Of a stretch of 50,880 bases of DNA, positions 7,969 to 17,160 are shown one piece after another; position 1 is the first letter of the stretch, and each line of letters starts with the position of its first letter. The translations under genes and the position numbers were made by a program. The DNA is from Actinomycetales bacterium (lineage in GTDB: Bacteria; Actinomycetota; Actinomycetes; Actinomycetales; Actinomycetaceae). The stretch covers positions 1-50,880 of the forward strand of contig JAATFD010000017.1 in the NCBI GenBank assembly GCA_015655375.1, given 5' to 3'. The notes under the pieces are model-generated. The model saw nothing but the letters and a program-made list of their open reading frames with translations, did no database searches and had not been told where the DNA came from.

Positions 7969-9921
7969 ATGCGGATTCTCCGACGGGTGCTCGCCGCTGC
8001 GGCGACGACGCTGGCGGCTCTGGTGATGGTGATCGGCCCCGCTTCTGCGGACTCTCCCGTCACGATCACCGACACGGTCACCGATCCGAGTGGATTCCTT
8101 TCCTCCTCTCAGATCGACGCGATCAAGCAATCTGCCAGTACGGCCGCCGAGAAGGGCGTCGATTTCTATTTCGTGGCGGTCCCCGATCTGTCGGGCCAGG
8201 ACGGCACCACATGGTGCCAGGCCGCGGGGCTGGGCTCAGGCCTGTCCAACACCTCCATCGTCTACGTCATCGCCTACGAGGAACGCCAACAGACCTGGTG
8301 CGGCAACCAGGGCGAGAAGGTCGTCTCCGACTCCCAACTGACCAAGGCCAAGACCGCCGCCGGGACGGTCCTCGGGAAGTCGAACCCGCTGGACGGCGCG
8401 ACCACGGCCGACGCCGTCACGACCTTCGTCTCGACAATGACTGGGTCCTCCGGCTCGGGGAAGAGCCTTGGATCGGCCATCGTCCCCCTGGTGCTGGTTA
8501 TCATCGTGGTCCTCATCGCCGGCCAGGTCGTCGTCTCGATGCGGCGCAGGAAGAAGCTCCGGAGTACGGTGTCCGCCTCTTCCACCGGGTTGAGTCCCGC
8601 ACAGCGGATCGATCTGGCCAACCGGCGTCTCCTCGAGGCCGACGAGCGGGTGCGCAGCGCCTCCGACGAACTCGACTACGCGCGCGCTCAGTTCGGCACC
8701 CTACGCACCGACGACTACGCGATGGCGCTGGACGCAGCCCGCTCGGGGGTCGCCCACGCCTTCGAACTCCAGCAGACGATGAACGGAACCGATCCCGAGG
8801 CGGCTCGCACCGTGGCAGCGGACCAGATCCTCTCCACGCTGGACTCGGTGATGAATCCGTTGGCCACCCAGCAAGCGACCTTCCACGATCTGCGCGACTC
8901 GGAGGCCGGGGCCGACGAGCAGCTGGCCGCCCTTCGCGAGCGGATCTCCGAAGTCACGAATTCGATCCCCGCCGCCGAGACCGAGTTGCACACCCTGACG
9001 GTCTCGAACCCCGCTGCAACGATCTCCTCACTCCAGGACAATCCGGATCAGGCACGCGCCCTGCTAGACTCCGCGACGCAGGCGGCCAACCAGGCTGAAC
9101 AGGCGTTGCCGACCGACCGCTCCCGAGCCGTCGAGGCGATCGACACGGGTCAACGGGCCCTGGCCATGGCACGCCTCCAACTCGAGGCAATCATGACTGC
9201 ACAGAAGGATCTGGCCGACGCGTCCTCGAAACTGACCGAGGCGACCGCGTCGATCACCTCCGACCTCAACGACGTCACGCGGCTCGGTGCAGATCCGACC
9301 GCCTTCGCTTCCTTGATCCAGGACGCCCATGCCGCGATCACTGCCGCTCGCACCGCCCGTGACGGACAGGGCGATCCTCTCGAGGCGCTCGAGGCACTGC
9401 ATTCGGCGGAGACTGCCCTCGACCTCGCACTGGCTGGACTCCGATCAGCCGACGAGCAGCGCACCCGGGCGAGCGCTGGCGCTCGCAACAAGTTGTCCGT
9501 CGCCCAGACCTGGGTGCGCGACGCACAGACCTGGGTCCAGTCTCGCCGAGGACTGATTTCATTGGATGCCCGATCCAGGGTTTCCCAGGCCGAGACCGCT
9601 CTCGCCGAGGCGACACGAACCGTCGATTCCGATCCCCAGGCCTCCATGCAGTCGTCCGACACCGCGAGTTCCCTGGCTCGTTCGGTCATGCAGTCCGGCC
9701 AGCAGGACCCCCCGCTCGGTCAGCAGACCCGGATCGGCTCCTCCGTCGGCGACGCCTTGTTGTGGTCGGTTCTTCTGGGCAGCCTCGGCGGACACCACGG
9801 GTCGAGCTGGGGCGACGGCGGACCGAGCCGAGGCGGCTTCGGAGGTGGAGGTTTCGGCGGAGGCGGGGGCGGTGGTTTCGGCGGTGGTGGTTTCGGCGGA
9901 GGCGGCACGTCCTCGTTCTGA
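7969..9921 (+). CDS. TPM-domain membrane protein with coiled coils and Gly-rich tail
   Basis: 650 residues from an ATG at 7969 (AAGGGA six bases upstream); the open frame extends back to 7324 but that part is antisense to the cold-shock and DUF3027 genes. Layout: signal peptide (RILRRVLAAAATTLAALVM, cleavage near ASADS), TPM domain over about residues 30-150 with YFVAVPDLSG, one membrane segment near residues 165-185 (AIVPLVLVIIVVLIAGQVVV), a basic stop-transfer stretch (MRRRKK), about 400 residues of Ala/Glu-rich helical coiled coil in the cytoplasm, and a glycine-rich tail of GGGGFGG repeats ending in TSSF. TPM proteins are linked to membrane-protein quality control and envelope stress. The pspA gene begins 97 bases downstream on the same strand, supporting a shared role at the membrane. 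Confidence 0.88.
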   Translation: MRILRRVLAAAATTLAALVMVIGPASADSPVTITDTVTDPSGFLSSSQIDAIKQSASTAAEKGVDFYFVAVPDLSGQDGTTWCQAAGLGSGLSNTSIVYVIAYEERQQTWCGNQGEKVVSDSQLTKAKTAAGTVLGKSNPLDGATTADAVTTFVSTMTGSSGSGKSLGSAIVPLVLVIIVVLIAGQVVVSMRRRKKLRSTVSASSTGLSPAQRIDLANRRLLEADERVRSASDELDYARAQFGTLRTDDYAMALDAARSGVAHAFELQQTMNGTDPEAARTVAADQILSTLDSVMNPLATQQATFHDLRDSEAGADEQLAALRERISEVTNSIPAAETELHTLTVSNPAATISSLQDNPDQARALLDSATQAANQAEQALPTDRSRAVEAIDTGQRALAMARLQLEAIMTAQKDLADASSKLTEATASITSDLNDVTRLGADPTAFASLIQDAHAAITAARTARDGQGDPLEALEALHSAETALDLALAGLRSADEQRTRASAGARNKLSVAQTWVRDAQTWVQSRRGLISLDARSRVSQAETALAEATRTVDSDPQASMQSSDTASSLARSVMQSGQQDPPLGQQTRIGSSVGDALLWSVLLGSLGGHHGSSWGDGGPSRGGFGGGGFGGGGGGGFGGGGFGGGGTSSF

Positions 9922-10018
9922 GCCCGTCAACCGCTCCACTTCGCGCGTGTCGGCTCCGCGACCGATATCATCCCCACAGGACGTGAAACCGCTCACGCCA
10001 CTGACAGGAGGAGACCCC

Positions 10019-10738
10019 ATGGCAGAGAAGCAGTCGATCCTGGGCCGCGTCACTCAATTGGCAAAGGCCAACATCAACGCCCTCATCGACCGTGCCGAGG
10101 ATCCGCAGAAGATGCTCGACCAGCTGATCCGCGACTACACGACCTCGATCGCGGAGGCCGAGACCGCTGTCGCCCAGACCATCGGCAATCTCCGTCTGGC
10201 CGAGAAGGACCACGACGAGGATGTCGCCACCGCCGCGGACTGGGGTCACAAGGCCCAGGCCGCCTCCGACAAGGCCGATGAGCTGCGCTCGGCGGGTGAC
10301 ACCGCGGGCGCCGACAAATGGGATGGGCTGGCCAAGATCGCCCTGGGCAAGCAGATCCAGTTCGAGCAGGAGGCTTCCCAGGCCGAGCCGCTCATCGCGA
10401 CCCAGACCCAGACCATCGACACCCTCAAGACCGGGCTCACCGGAATGAAGGACAAGCTCTCCCAACTCAAGACCAGCCGGGACCAGCTGGTCGCCCGCCA
10501 GAAGACCGCCGAGGCCCAGACGAAGGTCACCGACGCGATTTCCTCGATCAACGTCCTCGACCCGACGTCGGAGCTGTCCCGCTATGAGGACAAGGTTCGT
10601 CGCACGGAGGCCCTCGCTCAGGGCAAGTCTGAGGTCGCGGCCACCTCCCTGGAGTCGCAGTTCGCCGAACTCGAGACTGATTCCTCACAGGTGGAGGTCG
10701 ACGCCCGACTTGCCGCTCTCAAGCACAAGGACGCCTGA
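10019..10738 (+). CDS. pspA: PspA/IM30 family protein
   Basis: 239 residues from an ATG at 10019 with AGGAGG seven bases upstream. It is almost wholly helical: a short amphipathic N-terminal helix (ILGRVTQLAKANINALIDRAEDPQKMLDQLIRDY, split by Pro) that binds lipid, then a long coiled coil (AEAETAVAQTIGNLRLAEKD...). This is the ESCRT-III-like PspA/Vipp1 fold that polymerises on damaged membranes. It directly follows the TPM membrane protein and ends in a hairpin terminator. There is no PspB/C or ClgR homologue nearby, so regulation is elsewhere. The family call is firm; client proteins are unknown. Confidence 0.93.
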   Translation: MAEKQSILGRVTQLAKANINALIDRAEDPQKMLDQLIRDYTTSIAEAETAVAQTIGNLRLAEKDHDEDVATAADWGHKAQAASDKADELRSAGDTAGADKWDGLAKIALGKQIQFEQEASQAEPLIATQTQTIDTLKTGLTGMKDKLSQLKTSRDQLVARQKTAEAQTKVTDAISSINVLDPTSELSRYEDKVRRTEALAQGKSEVAATSLESQFAELETDSSQVEVDARLAALKHKDA

Positions 10739-10749
10739 CACACCCGACC

Positions 10750-10788
10750 GGCCCGGGTCTGCCCTCGTTTGAGGGGCTGACCTGGGCC
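10750..10788 (+). terminator. Hairpin terminator after pspA
   Basis: An imperfect stem (arms starting GGCCCGGGTC and ending GACCTGGGCC, with an inner CCCTC/GAGGG) closes on a GTTT loop, starting 11 bases after the pspA stop. There is no clear T run, which is common in high-GC genomes. Confidence 0.6.
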
Positions 10789-10866
10789 GTCGTCGTGTCC
10801 GCCGTCGGTGTCGGCGTCCGCCCGAGGGCTGCCTGGCTTGCGATCGTGGAGATGTCCTATCGCAGA

Positions 10867-10872
10867 TACCCT
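10867..10872 (+). promoter_or_regulatory. -10 element of a probable leaderless NYN-gene transcript
   Basis: TACCCT fits TANNNT and ends six bases before the ATG at 10879. No Shine-Dalgarno is present. This spacing decides the start over two upstream in-frame starts (10795, 10852). Confidence 0.5.
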
Positions 10873-10878
10873 GATCAC

Positions 10879-11451
10879 ATGGATGTAGATAACAAAGAAA
10901 TAACATATCTGGTTGTCGATGGTGAGAACATCGATGCCACGCTGGGGATGTCCGTCCTTGACCGCAAACCCAGCCCCGAGGAGCGGCCCCGGTGGGACCG
11001 AGTGCTGGACGCAGCCTCCGAACAGTGGGACCAGTCCGCCAAGGGTCTGTTCTTCCTCAACGGTTCGAACGGGCACCTGCCCATGAGCTTCGTCCAGGCC
11101 CTCACGGCCATGGATTACACGGCGATTCCCCTCTCTGGACCCCAAGACGTCAAGGTCGTTGATGTCGGTGTCCAGCGGACCCTGGAGGCCATCGCCCAGC
11201 TCGACTCCGGATCGGTGATCCTCGCCAGCCACGATGCGGACTTCGTCCCTCAGATCCGCGCCCTGCTCGCCGCCGGACGCAGGGTCGGGGTCATCGGCTT
11301 CCGTGAGTTCCTCTCCTCCCAACTCCACGAGCTCGAGGATGAAGGCCTGGAGATCCTCGACCTCGAATACGACGTCCATGCCTTCCAGGTCATGTTGCCC
11401 CGGATCCGCATCATCAGCCTCGATGAGTTCGATCCGATGGAATTCCTCTGA
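10879..11451 (+). CDS. NYN-domain (PIN-like) putative ribonuclease
   Basis: 190 residues from the ATG at 10879. The NYN/LabA-like PIN fold is shown by the first acidic strand (TYLVVDGENIDATLG, Asp14), a central strand with DVKVVDVGVQ, the acidic motif SHDADFVPQI, and GRRVGVIGF. These Asp residues are the expected metal-binding cluster of NYN nucleases, so catalysis looks intact. NYN proteins of this size are thought to process RNA, but no substrate is known. It stands alone, bounded by the pspA terminator and a strong bidirectional terminator. Codon use is like its neighbours apart from an AT-rich first 15 codons, which may help leaderless initiation. Confidence 0.85.
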   Translation: MDVDNKEITYLVVDGENIDATLGMSVLDRKPSPEERPRWDRVLDAASEQWDQSAKGLFFLNGSNGHLPMSFVQALTAMDYTAIPLSGPQDVKVVDVGVQRTLEAIAQLDSGSVILASHDADFVPQIRALLAAGRRVGVIGFREFLSSQLHELEDEGLEILDLEYDVHAFQVMLPRIRIISLDEFDPMEFL

Positions 11452-11640
11452 CGGTCCTCCACTGAACGGCCGGACGCACGGGCCAGTGGAGTCATTGCAG
11501 GGCGTTTGCTGTTCCACATCTTCAAAGTCAGCCCTGATTCCGGTCGAGATCAAATCCGCCAACCGACCACGAGGTCGCGAGACCTGCACACCACGCACGC
11601 TTCACGGGCACCGAAACCCCCCATCAATCCCCCGCAACGC

Positions 11641-11684
11641 GACAGAGACCCCCACCAGCCGGCTGGATGATGGGGGTCTCTGTC
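11641..11684. terminator. Bidirectional terminator between NYN gene and glpK
   Basis: A perfect 14-base stem (GACAGAGACCCCCA at 11641-11654 with its complement at 11671-11684) has a loop that itself contains the palindrome CCAGCCGGCTGG. It lies between two converging genes and can serve both. Confidence 0.85.
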
Positions 11685-11723
11685 GTCAGACACTTCGAGC
11701 GCCACGGCGACGCTCAACGGGCG

Positions 11724-13253
11724 TCACTTCACGTCGTCGTCCACCCAGTCGAAGGTCCGCGTGACGGCCTTCTTCCACAGGCGATAGGTACGCTCGACCT
11801 CGTCCTTGGGCAACGACGGCGTCCACCGCTTGCCCTCCAGCCAGTTCGCGATGACATCGTCCGTGCCCGACCAGAAGCCCACGGCGATACCGGCCGCGTA
11901 GGCGGCTCCCAGCGCTGTGGTCTCCACGACGACCGGACGCACGACATCGACGCCGAGGATGTCGGACTGGAACTGCATGAGCAGCTCGTCGTTCGTCATA
12001 CCGCCGTCGACCTTGAGCTCTGCCAACGGAATGCCGGAGTCCGCGTTCATGGCCTCGACGACCTCACGGGTCTGGAAGGCCGTGGATTCCTCCACTGCAC
12101 GGGCGATGTGGCCCTTGGTCACATAGCGGGTCATGCCGACGATCGCGCCCCGGGCATCATCACGCCAGTAGGGGGCAAACAGGCCGGAGAACGCCGGAAC
12201 GAAGTAGACCCCGCCGTTGTCTTCGACCGAAGCCGCAAGCGCCCCGATGTCGGAGGACTTCTCGATCAGCCCAACGGAATCGCGCAGCCACTGCACCAGG
12301 GAGCCTGCAACGGCGATCGATCCCTCCAGGGCGTACACCGGCTTGTCGTCGCCCAGCTTGTACAGGACGGTCGTCAACAGGCCGTTTTCGGAGAAGACCG
12401 GCTCCGAGCCGGTGTTCATCAGCGTGAAGCAACCCGTGCCGTAGGTGTTCTTGACCATGCCGGGATCAAAGCATGCCTGACCGAAGGTCGCGGCCTGCTG
12501 GTCGCCGAGAATGCCCGCGATCGGGGTGTCGATAAGCAGACCATTGGGACGGCCATAGCCATAGACCTCCGAGGAGGACTTGATCTCCGGGAGCATCGAG
12601 ACCGGGATGCCGAAATCCGCACAGATGTCCTCACGCCACTGGAGCGTGCGCACGTCCATCAACAGTGTGCGCGAGGCGTTCGTGACGTCGGTGATGTGGA
12701 TCCCTCCGTTGACCCCACCAGTCAGATTCCACAGCACCCAGGTGTCGGGCGTACCGAAGTAGAGGTCTCCGGCTTCGGCGCGCTCACGGGCGCCCTCGAC
12801 GTTGTCCAGGATCCACTTGATCTTCGTGGCCGAGGGGTATGTCGAAATATTCTCACCGGTGATCTGACGGTAGCGTTCTGTCCCCAACGGATCACCGGCC
12901 GCGATCTCACGGACGATGGCTCCCGTGCGAGCGTCCTGCCACACGATTGCGTTATAGACCGGCTCGCCGGTGTTCTTGTCCCACACGATCGTGGTCTCAC
13001 GTTGGTTCGTTATTCCGACGGCTGCGAGCTGGTGGCGGTTGATGTTCGCCTTCTGCAGGGCCTCAGCAACGACGGATCTCACCGAATCCCAGATATCGAT
13101 AGGGTTGTGCTCGACCCAGCTGGGCTTCGGGAAGATCTGAGGGAATTCCTGCTGTCCGACAGAAACGATCTCACCGGAATGGTTGAAGACGATCGCGCGC
13201 GAGGACGTGGTCCCCTGGTCGATCGCCATGACGTACTTTGCTTCATTTGCCAT
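11724..13253 (-). CDS. glpK: Glycerol kinase
   Basis: About 509 residues. I chose the ATG at 13253 because AGAAGGA is 11 bases upstream; another ATG three codons earlier (13262) leaves only two bases. The FGGY family is clear: phosphate-binding [26 protein letters not shown], then [13 protein letters not shown] and the C-terminal [18 protein letters not shown]. The match to canonical glycerol kinases ([20 protein letters not shown]) is close, so this is the ATP:glycerol 3-phosphotransferase of the cytosol. It lies 87 bases after glpF and feeds glpD upstream. A second, more divergent FGGY kinase at 21.4 kb belongs to a different pathway. Confidence 0.96.
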   Translation of the reverse strand: MANEAKYVMAIDQGTTSSRAIVFNHSGEIVSVGQQEFPQIFPKPSWVEHNPIDIWDSVRSVVAEALQKANINRHQLAAVGITNQRETTIVWDKNTGEPVYNAIVWQDARTGAIVREIAAGDPLGTERYRQITGENISTYPSATKIKWILDNVEGARERAEAGDLYFGTPDTWVLWNLTGGVNGGIHITDVTNASRTLLMDVRTLQWREDICADFGIPVSMLPEIKSSSEVYGYGRPNGLLIDTPIAGILGDQQAATFGQACFDPGMVKNTYGTGCFTLMNTGSEPVFSENGLLTTVLYKLGDDKPVYALEGSIAVAGSLVQWLRDSVGLIEKSSDIGALAASVEDNGGVYFVPAFSGLFAPYWRDDARGAIVGMTRYVTKGHIARAVEESTAFQTREVVEAMNADSGIPLAELKVDGGMTNDELLMQFQSDILGVDVVRPVVVETTALGAAYAAGIAVGFWSGTDDVIANWLEGKRWTPSLPKDEVERTYRLWKKAVTRTFDWVDDDVK

Positions 13254-13340
13254 GTCAGTCATTGTCCTTCTCGTGGAATGGTGGGCGGATGCCAGATGTC
13301 AGTGCACGGGTGGTGATGGCGTCGCCAAGTGCCTCCGGGC

Positions 13341-14135
13341 TCAGAGCAGCCCGGTCGCGTAGACGAGGACCGTGGCGAGGATCGCCCCGATGATCGGGCC
13401 AACGATCGGAACCCAGGAGTAGGCCCAGTCGGACCCACCCTTGCCCTTGATCGGCAGCACAGCATGCGCAACACGTGGGCCGAGATCACGGGCGGGGTTG
13501 ATGGCGTATCCTGTCGGCCCGCCGAGCGAGGCGCCGATCACGACGATGATGAGGGCGACTCCCAGCGCACCCAGTCCCGAGGTATTCTGCGTGACGCCGG
13601 AGACGAGCACCCAGATGATCAGGACGGCCGTGCCAATGGCCTCGGTGATGACGTTCCATCCGTAGGAGCGTTCCTCAGGGCCCGTCGAGAACACACCGAG
13701 TTTGAGGGCAGGGTCAAGATCCTCATCGAATTGCTTCTTGTACGCCAGCCAGGCGAACACGGCGCCGACGAAGGCACCGAGGAATTGCGCGACGAGATAA
13801 ACCACGACGTTCGTCGCTGTCACGGCCACACCGGTCGCGAGCTCAACGGAGGGGTCGAACGCGTGAGCGACGACCTTTGCAATCGTCACTGCGGGGTTGA
13901 GGTGTCCACCAGTGCGGTAGGCGACGTAGACACCGGCGAAGACCGCCAACCCCCATCCGAAGTTGACCATCAACCATCCGCCTCCGCGCCCCTTGGACTT
14001 GGGCAGGAGGTTCGTGGCGACGACACCGGTACCAAGCAGCAGCAGCATCGCCGTTCCAAGGAACTCCGACAAGAAGATCTGTCCGGTCGTAGGTACCTCA
14101 GCGGCAACCGCCGCTGGAAGAAGTGTTGTGAACAC
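13341..14135 (-). CDS. glpF: Glycerol uptake facilitator (aquaglyceroporin)
   Basis: 264 residues from a GTG at 14135 (AAAGG upstream). MIP-family channel: two half-helix NPA motifs, GGHLNPAVT and YAINPARDLGPR. The Asp after the second NPA is typical of glycerol-conducting members. Six membrane helices plus the two re-entrant loops can be followed, with a Lys/Asp-rich loop of about 20 residues in the middle. It passes glycerol down its gradient, trapped by the adjacent glycerol kinase. The gene order glpD, glpF, glpK all on the minus strand forms a complete glycerol uptake and oxidation set. Confidence 0.95.
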   Translation of the reverse strand: MFTTLLPAAVAAEVPTTGQIFLSEFLGTAMLLLLGTGVVATNLLPKSKGRGGGWLMVNFGWGLAVFAGVYVAYRTGGHLNPAVTIAKVVAHAFDPSVELATGVAVTATNVVVYLVAQFLGAFVGAVFAWLAYKKQFDEDLDPALKLGVFSTGPEERSYGWNVITEAIGTAVLIIWVLVSGVTQNTSGLGALGVALIIVVIGASLGGPTGYAINPARDLGPRVAHAVLPIKGKGGSDWAYSWVPIVGPIIGAILATVLVYATGLL

Positions 14136-14252
14136 TGATCGCTACCTTTCTTCGACGCATCCTCGCGTCGTACGGGACGGCGGCCCATTCCACCGTCGAT
14201 CACCACATTCGGGCCCGAAGGCCCCCGTCTTGGTCACGGTATGTAATCCACA

Positions 14253-14283
14253 CGTGGGGGCATCGTCGAACGATGTCCCCACG
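14253..14283 (-). terminator. Hairpin terminator after glpD
   Basis: CGTGGGG-CATCGT pairs with ACGATG-CCCCACG around a three-base loop (one internal mismatch), starting 20 bases past the glpD stop. It suggests that glpF-glpK has its own promoter in the following 110 bases. Confidence 0.7.
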
Positions 14284-14303
14284 GGTAGACCCGTCGAGTC
14301 CGG

Positions 14304-16061
14304 TCAACCTGCGACCGAAGGTGCCACATCCAGGAAGGGCGTCATCGCTTCTGCCCCGGCGCGGACACGCTGTGCCTCGGCCTCGTCACTGATTCCTTCG
14401 GCCCGCTCCTCCGCCTCACAGCGGGCTCGGTAGGACGCGATCTCCGAGGTGGTGCGCTCGTCGTCCCATCCCAACAGCTCAGCTGCCAAGTGGGCGACTT
14501 CGTCGACAACGGCCAGCCCGCGATCGCGGTGTTCGTAGACGAGCCGCGTGCGCCGGGCCAACAGGTCCTCGACGTGGAGGGCGCCCTCGTGAGTGATCCC
14601 GAAGGCAATCTCCGCGCGCAGATATTCCGGAGCGCCGCCGAGGCCTTCGCCGAGATCGGAACGGTCCTTGATCATGTCGAGCAGAATCTCGATGTCGGAC
14701 CCGTAGCGGTCCAGGAGATCCTCGATGTGATCGACACTCAGCCCGGTCTGAGCGGCGAGTGCCCGGCGACGTCCCCACAGGGCGTGGTAGCCATCGGCGC
14801 CCTCGAGCGGAGTTTTCGCGGTGACCGATGGCGACTGCTCGGCGCGGGCCGATCCTAGGGTGAAGTCGACGGCGTCCTCGGCCATCTGACGGTAGGAAGT
14901 CAGCTTGCCGCCCGCGATGACGGTCAGCCCGGGAGCGGCTTCGGTGACCGTGTGCTCACGAGAGACCTTCGTCGACTTCGACTCATCACCGTCGAGGGTG
15001 CCAGGCTGCAGCAGCGGCCGCAGACCAGCGAACGTCCCGACGATGTCGTCCCGAGTCAAGGGATCTGCGAGGACGGAGTTCGCATGCTCGAGCAGGTAGT
15101 CGATGTCCGCGGCGTCCGCAACGGGATCCCGACGGTCCTCGTGATAGGCGGTGTCTGTCGTCCCGATCACCCAGTAGCGCTTCCACGGAATGATGAAGAG
15201 AACGGACTTCTCGGTGCGCAGGAAGATCCCGACCGAGGACTCGATGCGGTCCTTGGGGATGACGATGTGAATCCCCTTGGAGGCGAGCACCTTCAGACCA
15301 CCGGAGGTTCCGGCCAGGGACTGGGTCTTCTCGGTCCACACGCCCGTAGCATTGATCACCGCCTTCGCCGCGACGTGGACCTGTTCCTCAGACTCGAGGT
15401 CGCGCAGGTCAGCACCGTTGACGCGCCCGGAGGGGTCCTTCGTCAGGGTCACGACCTGTGTGCGCGAGGCCGCAAGTGCCCCGTAGCGCACGGCGCTGCG
15501 AACGAGAGTGACGACCAGCCGGGCGTCGTCGACCCGAGAGTCGTAGTAGACGATCGAGCCGGTCAGCGCGTCCGGACGCAGTGCCGGGGCGAGCTTGAGC
15601 GATCCTTTGCGAGTGTGGTGGCGCTGAATCGGGACCGACCCACGGTGGGCGTACTGGGCGAGGGCGTCGTACATGCCGACACCGACTGCCGAGTAGGCGC
15701 GCTCGATGACCGGAGTCTTGAGCGGCCAGAGGAAGGGCTGGGCCTTGACGAGGTGCGGGGCGGTGGTGGTCAGGAGGAGTCCGCGCTCACGCAGGGACTC
15801 GGCGACCAGTTTGAAGTCGAGCTGGTAGAGGTAGCGCAGACCTCCGTGGACCAGTTTCGAGGAGCGAGACGACGTCCCCGAAGCCCAGTCCTGGGCCTCG
15901 ACGATGCCGACCCTGAGGCCGCGCGTCGCGGCATCCAGGGCGATTCCCGCGCCGGTCACGCCCCCGCCGATGACGAGGACGTCGAGCTCGTCGCCGGAGG
16001 CCATCGTGTGCAGATGGTCACTCCGGGTCGTCGCAGACAGAACAGGAGTTGGCACGATCAA
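14304..16061 (-). CDS. glpD: Glycerol-3-phosphate dehydrogenase (FAD, quinone-linked)
   Basis: 585 residues if started at the TTG at 16061 (GGAG about six bases upstream); a GTG two codons on (16055) is the alternative. The FAD-binding motif VLVIGGGVTGAGIALDAATRGL comes near residue 30, followed by GTSSRSSKLVHGGLRYL, diagnostic of GlpD. The C-terminal domain (LLDRYGSDIEILLDMI; EIAFGITHEGALHVEDLLARRTRL) is the usual helical cap. It oxidises glycerol-3-phosphate to dihydroxyacetone phosphate at the membrane, passing electrons to menaquinone. The divergent SorC-type regulator and the palindrome in their shared 115-base promoter region suggest local control. Confidence 0.95.
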   Translation of the reverse strand: MIVPTPVLSATTRSDHLHTMASGDELDVLVIGGGVTGAGIALDAATRGLRVGIVEAQDWASGTSSRSSKLVHGGLRYLYQLDFKLVAESLRERGLLLTTTAPHLVKAQPFLWPLKTPVIERAYSAVGVGMYDALAQYAHRGSVPIQRHHTRKGSLKLAPALRPDALTGSIVYYDSRVDDARLVVTLVRSAVRYGALAASRTQVVTLTKDPSGRVNGADLRDLESEEQVHVAAKAVINATGVWTEKTQSLAGTSGGLKVLASKGIHIVIPKDRIESSVGIFLRTEKSVLFIIPWKRYWVIGTTDTAYHEDRRDPVADAADIDYLLEHANSVLADPLTRDDIVGTFAGLRPLLQPGTLDGDESKSTKVSREHTVTEAAPGLTVIAGGKLTSYRQMAEDAVDFTLGSARAEQSPSVTAKTPLEGADGYHALWGRRRALAAQTGLSVDHIEDLLDRYGSDIEILLDMIKDRSDLGEGLGGAPEYLRAEIAFGITHEGALHVEDLLARRTRLVYEHRDRGLAVVDEVAHLAAELLGWDDERTTSEIASYRARCEAEERAEGISDEAEAQRVRAGAEAMTPFLDVAPSVAG

Positions 16062-16145
16062 TCAATCTCCATCGATTTCAGTTGGCAGCGCCGGGTGGCG
16101 CGACGTGCCTCAGTATTGCAGCGCCTGCACATTGACTCTCGCCCA

Positions 16146-16161
16146 ATGCACGCCTGTGCAT
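16146..16161. promoter_or_regulatory. Candidate operator between glpD and the SorC-type regulator
   Basis: ATGCAC and GTGCAT form a perfect inverted repeat with a four-base centre. A related TGCA(CA)TTG/CAATGCA pair overlaps it on the left (16126-16150). It sits 16 bases before the regulator's GTG, where a self-binding repressor would act, and within 90 bases of glpD. Confidence 0.45.
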
Positions 16162-16176
16162 GACACACTATGGCCT

Positions 16177-17160
16177 GTGAGCATCCGTGATGAGCAGGCA
16201 CATGAGGCCGCGTCGATGTATTACCTGCAGGGCCAGACGATGGAGAACATCGCACACTATCTTGGCGTGTCCAGATCGTCGGTCTCACGACTTTTGTCCT
16301 ATGCGCGCGAAGCCGGCCTCGTCCGCATCTCCGTGTCGGCGGCCCCCGGGACCCGCGACACACTCGCCGGACAGATCAAGGAGATCTTCGGCGTCCAGAC
16401 GTCTGTCGTCCCCGTGCGAGAGGTCGACACGGAATTGAGCCGCCTCCACAATGTCGCCCTCGTCGCCGCCGAACGACTGATCGAAATGATGGAACCGAAA
16501 GCGGTCCTCGGCATCGCCTGGGGCAACACGACCGCGGAGATCACCCGGAACCTGCCCCACGTCGATTTCCCCGGATCGACGATCGTCCAGCTCAATGGGG
16601 CCTCCAATGCGAGTCAGTCGGGGCTGCCCTACGCCGACGCGATCATCTCCCAGGCCGCCGAGGCGTTCGGGTCTCGGATGGTGGGGTTCCCCGTCCCTGC
16701 CTTCTTCGACTATCCCGAGACGAAGCAGGCCCTGTGGCGAGAGCGCTCGATCCGCAACGTCCTACGCTTCATCGACGCGGCGACGGTCGCCATGTTCGGC
16801 GTCGGGGCACTCGATGCGCACCTGCCGTCCCACGTCTACTCCGGCGGCTTCCTCGAACCGCAGGAGATCCGCGCCGCCAAGGCCGACGGGATCGTCGGCG
16901 ACGTGTGCACGGTCCTCATCCGCGAGGACGGTTCCACGGACATGGACCTCAACCAACGGGCGTCGGGTCCCACCCCCGCGGTCCTTCAGAAGATCCCTCG
17001 CAGGCTCTGCGTCGTGTCGGGCGCTTCGAAGGCGCTTCCCCTGTTCGGAGCCCTGCGCGCTGAAGTCGCCACCGACCTCGTCCTGGACGACGGCGCAGCC
17101 CGCGCGCTGTTGGACCTTGCCCGGACCCGAGCGCTCCGCAAGCGCACAATGGGTCGATGA
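16177..17160 (+). CDS. SorC/DeoR-type sugar-binding transcriptional regulator (glycerol locus)
   Basis: 327 residues from the GTG at 16177; the longer open frame runs antisense into glpD. The N-terminal helix-turn-helix is clear (AASMYYLQGQTMENIAHYLGVSRSSVSRLLSYAREAGLV), and the rest is the PF04198 effector domain: GIAWGNTTAEITRNLP, VQLNGAS, FPVPAF, then FGVGALDAHLPSHVYSGGF. Such domains bind phosphorylated sugars or glycerol-3-phosphate-like ligands in a NagB-like fold. Divergent placement next to glpD makes control of glycerol genes the simplest role, but this is inference. The stop overlaps the start of the acetyltransferase gene (ATGA), so both are made from one transcript. Confidence 0.9.
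   Translation: MSIRDEQAHEAASMYYLQGQTMENIAHYLGVSRSSVSRLLSYAREAGLVRISVSAAPGTRDTLAGQIKEIFGVQTSVVPVREVDTELSRLHNVALVAAERLIEMMEPKAVLGIAWGNTTAEITRNLPHVDFPGSTIVQLNGASNASQSGLPYADAIISQAAEAFGSRMVGFPVPAFFDYPETKQALWRERSIRNVLRFIDAATVAMFGVGALDAHLPSHVYSGGFLEPQEIRAAKADGIVGDVCTVLIREDGSTDMDLNQRASGPTPAVLQKIPRRLCVVSGASKALPLFGALRAEVATDLVLDDGAARALLDLARTRALRKRTMGR

Noticed and set aside
11667-13316. 549-residue plus-strand ORF opposite glpK
   Set aside because: It is the antisense shadow of glpK, with His/Asp/Arg-rich composition typical of reverse reading in high-GC DNA.
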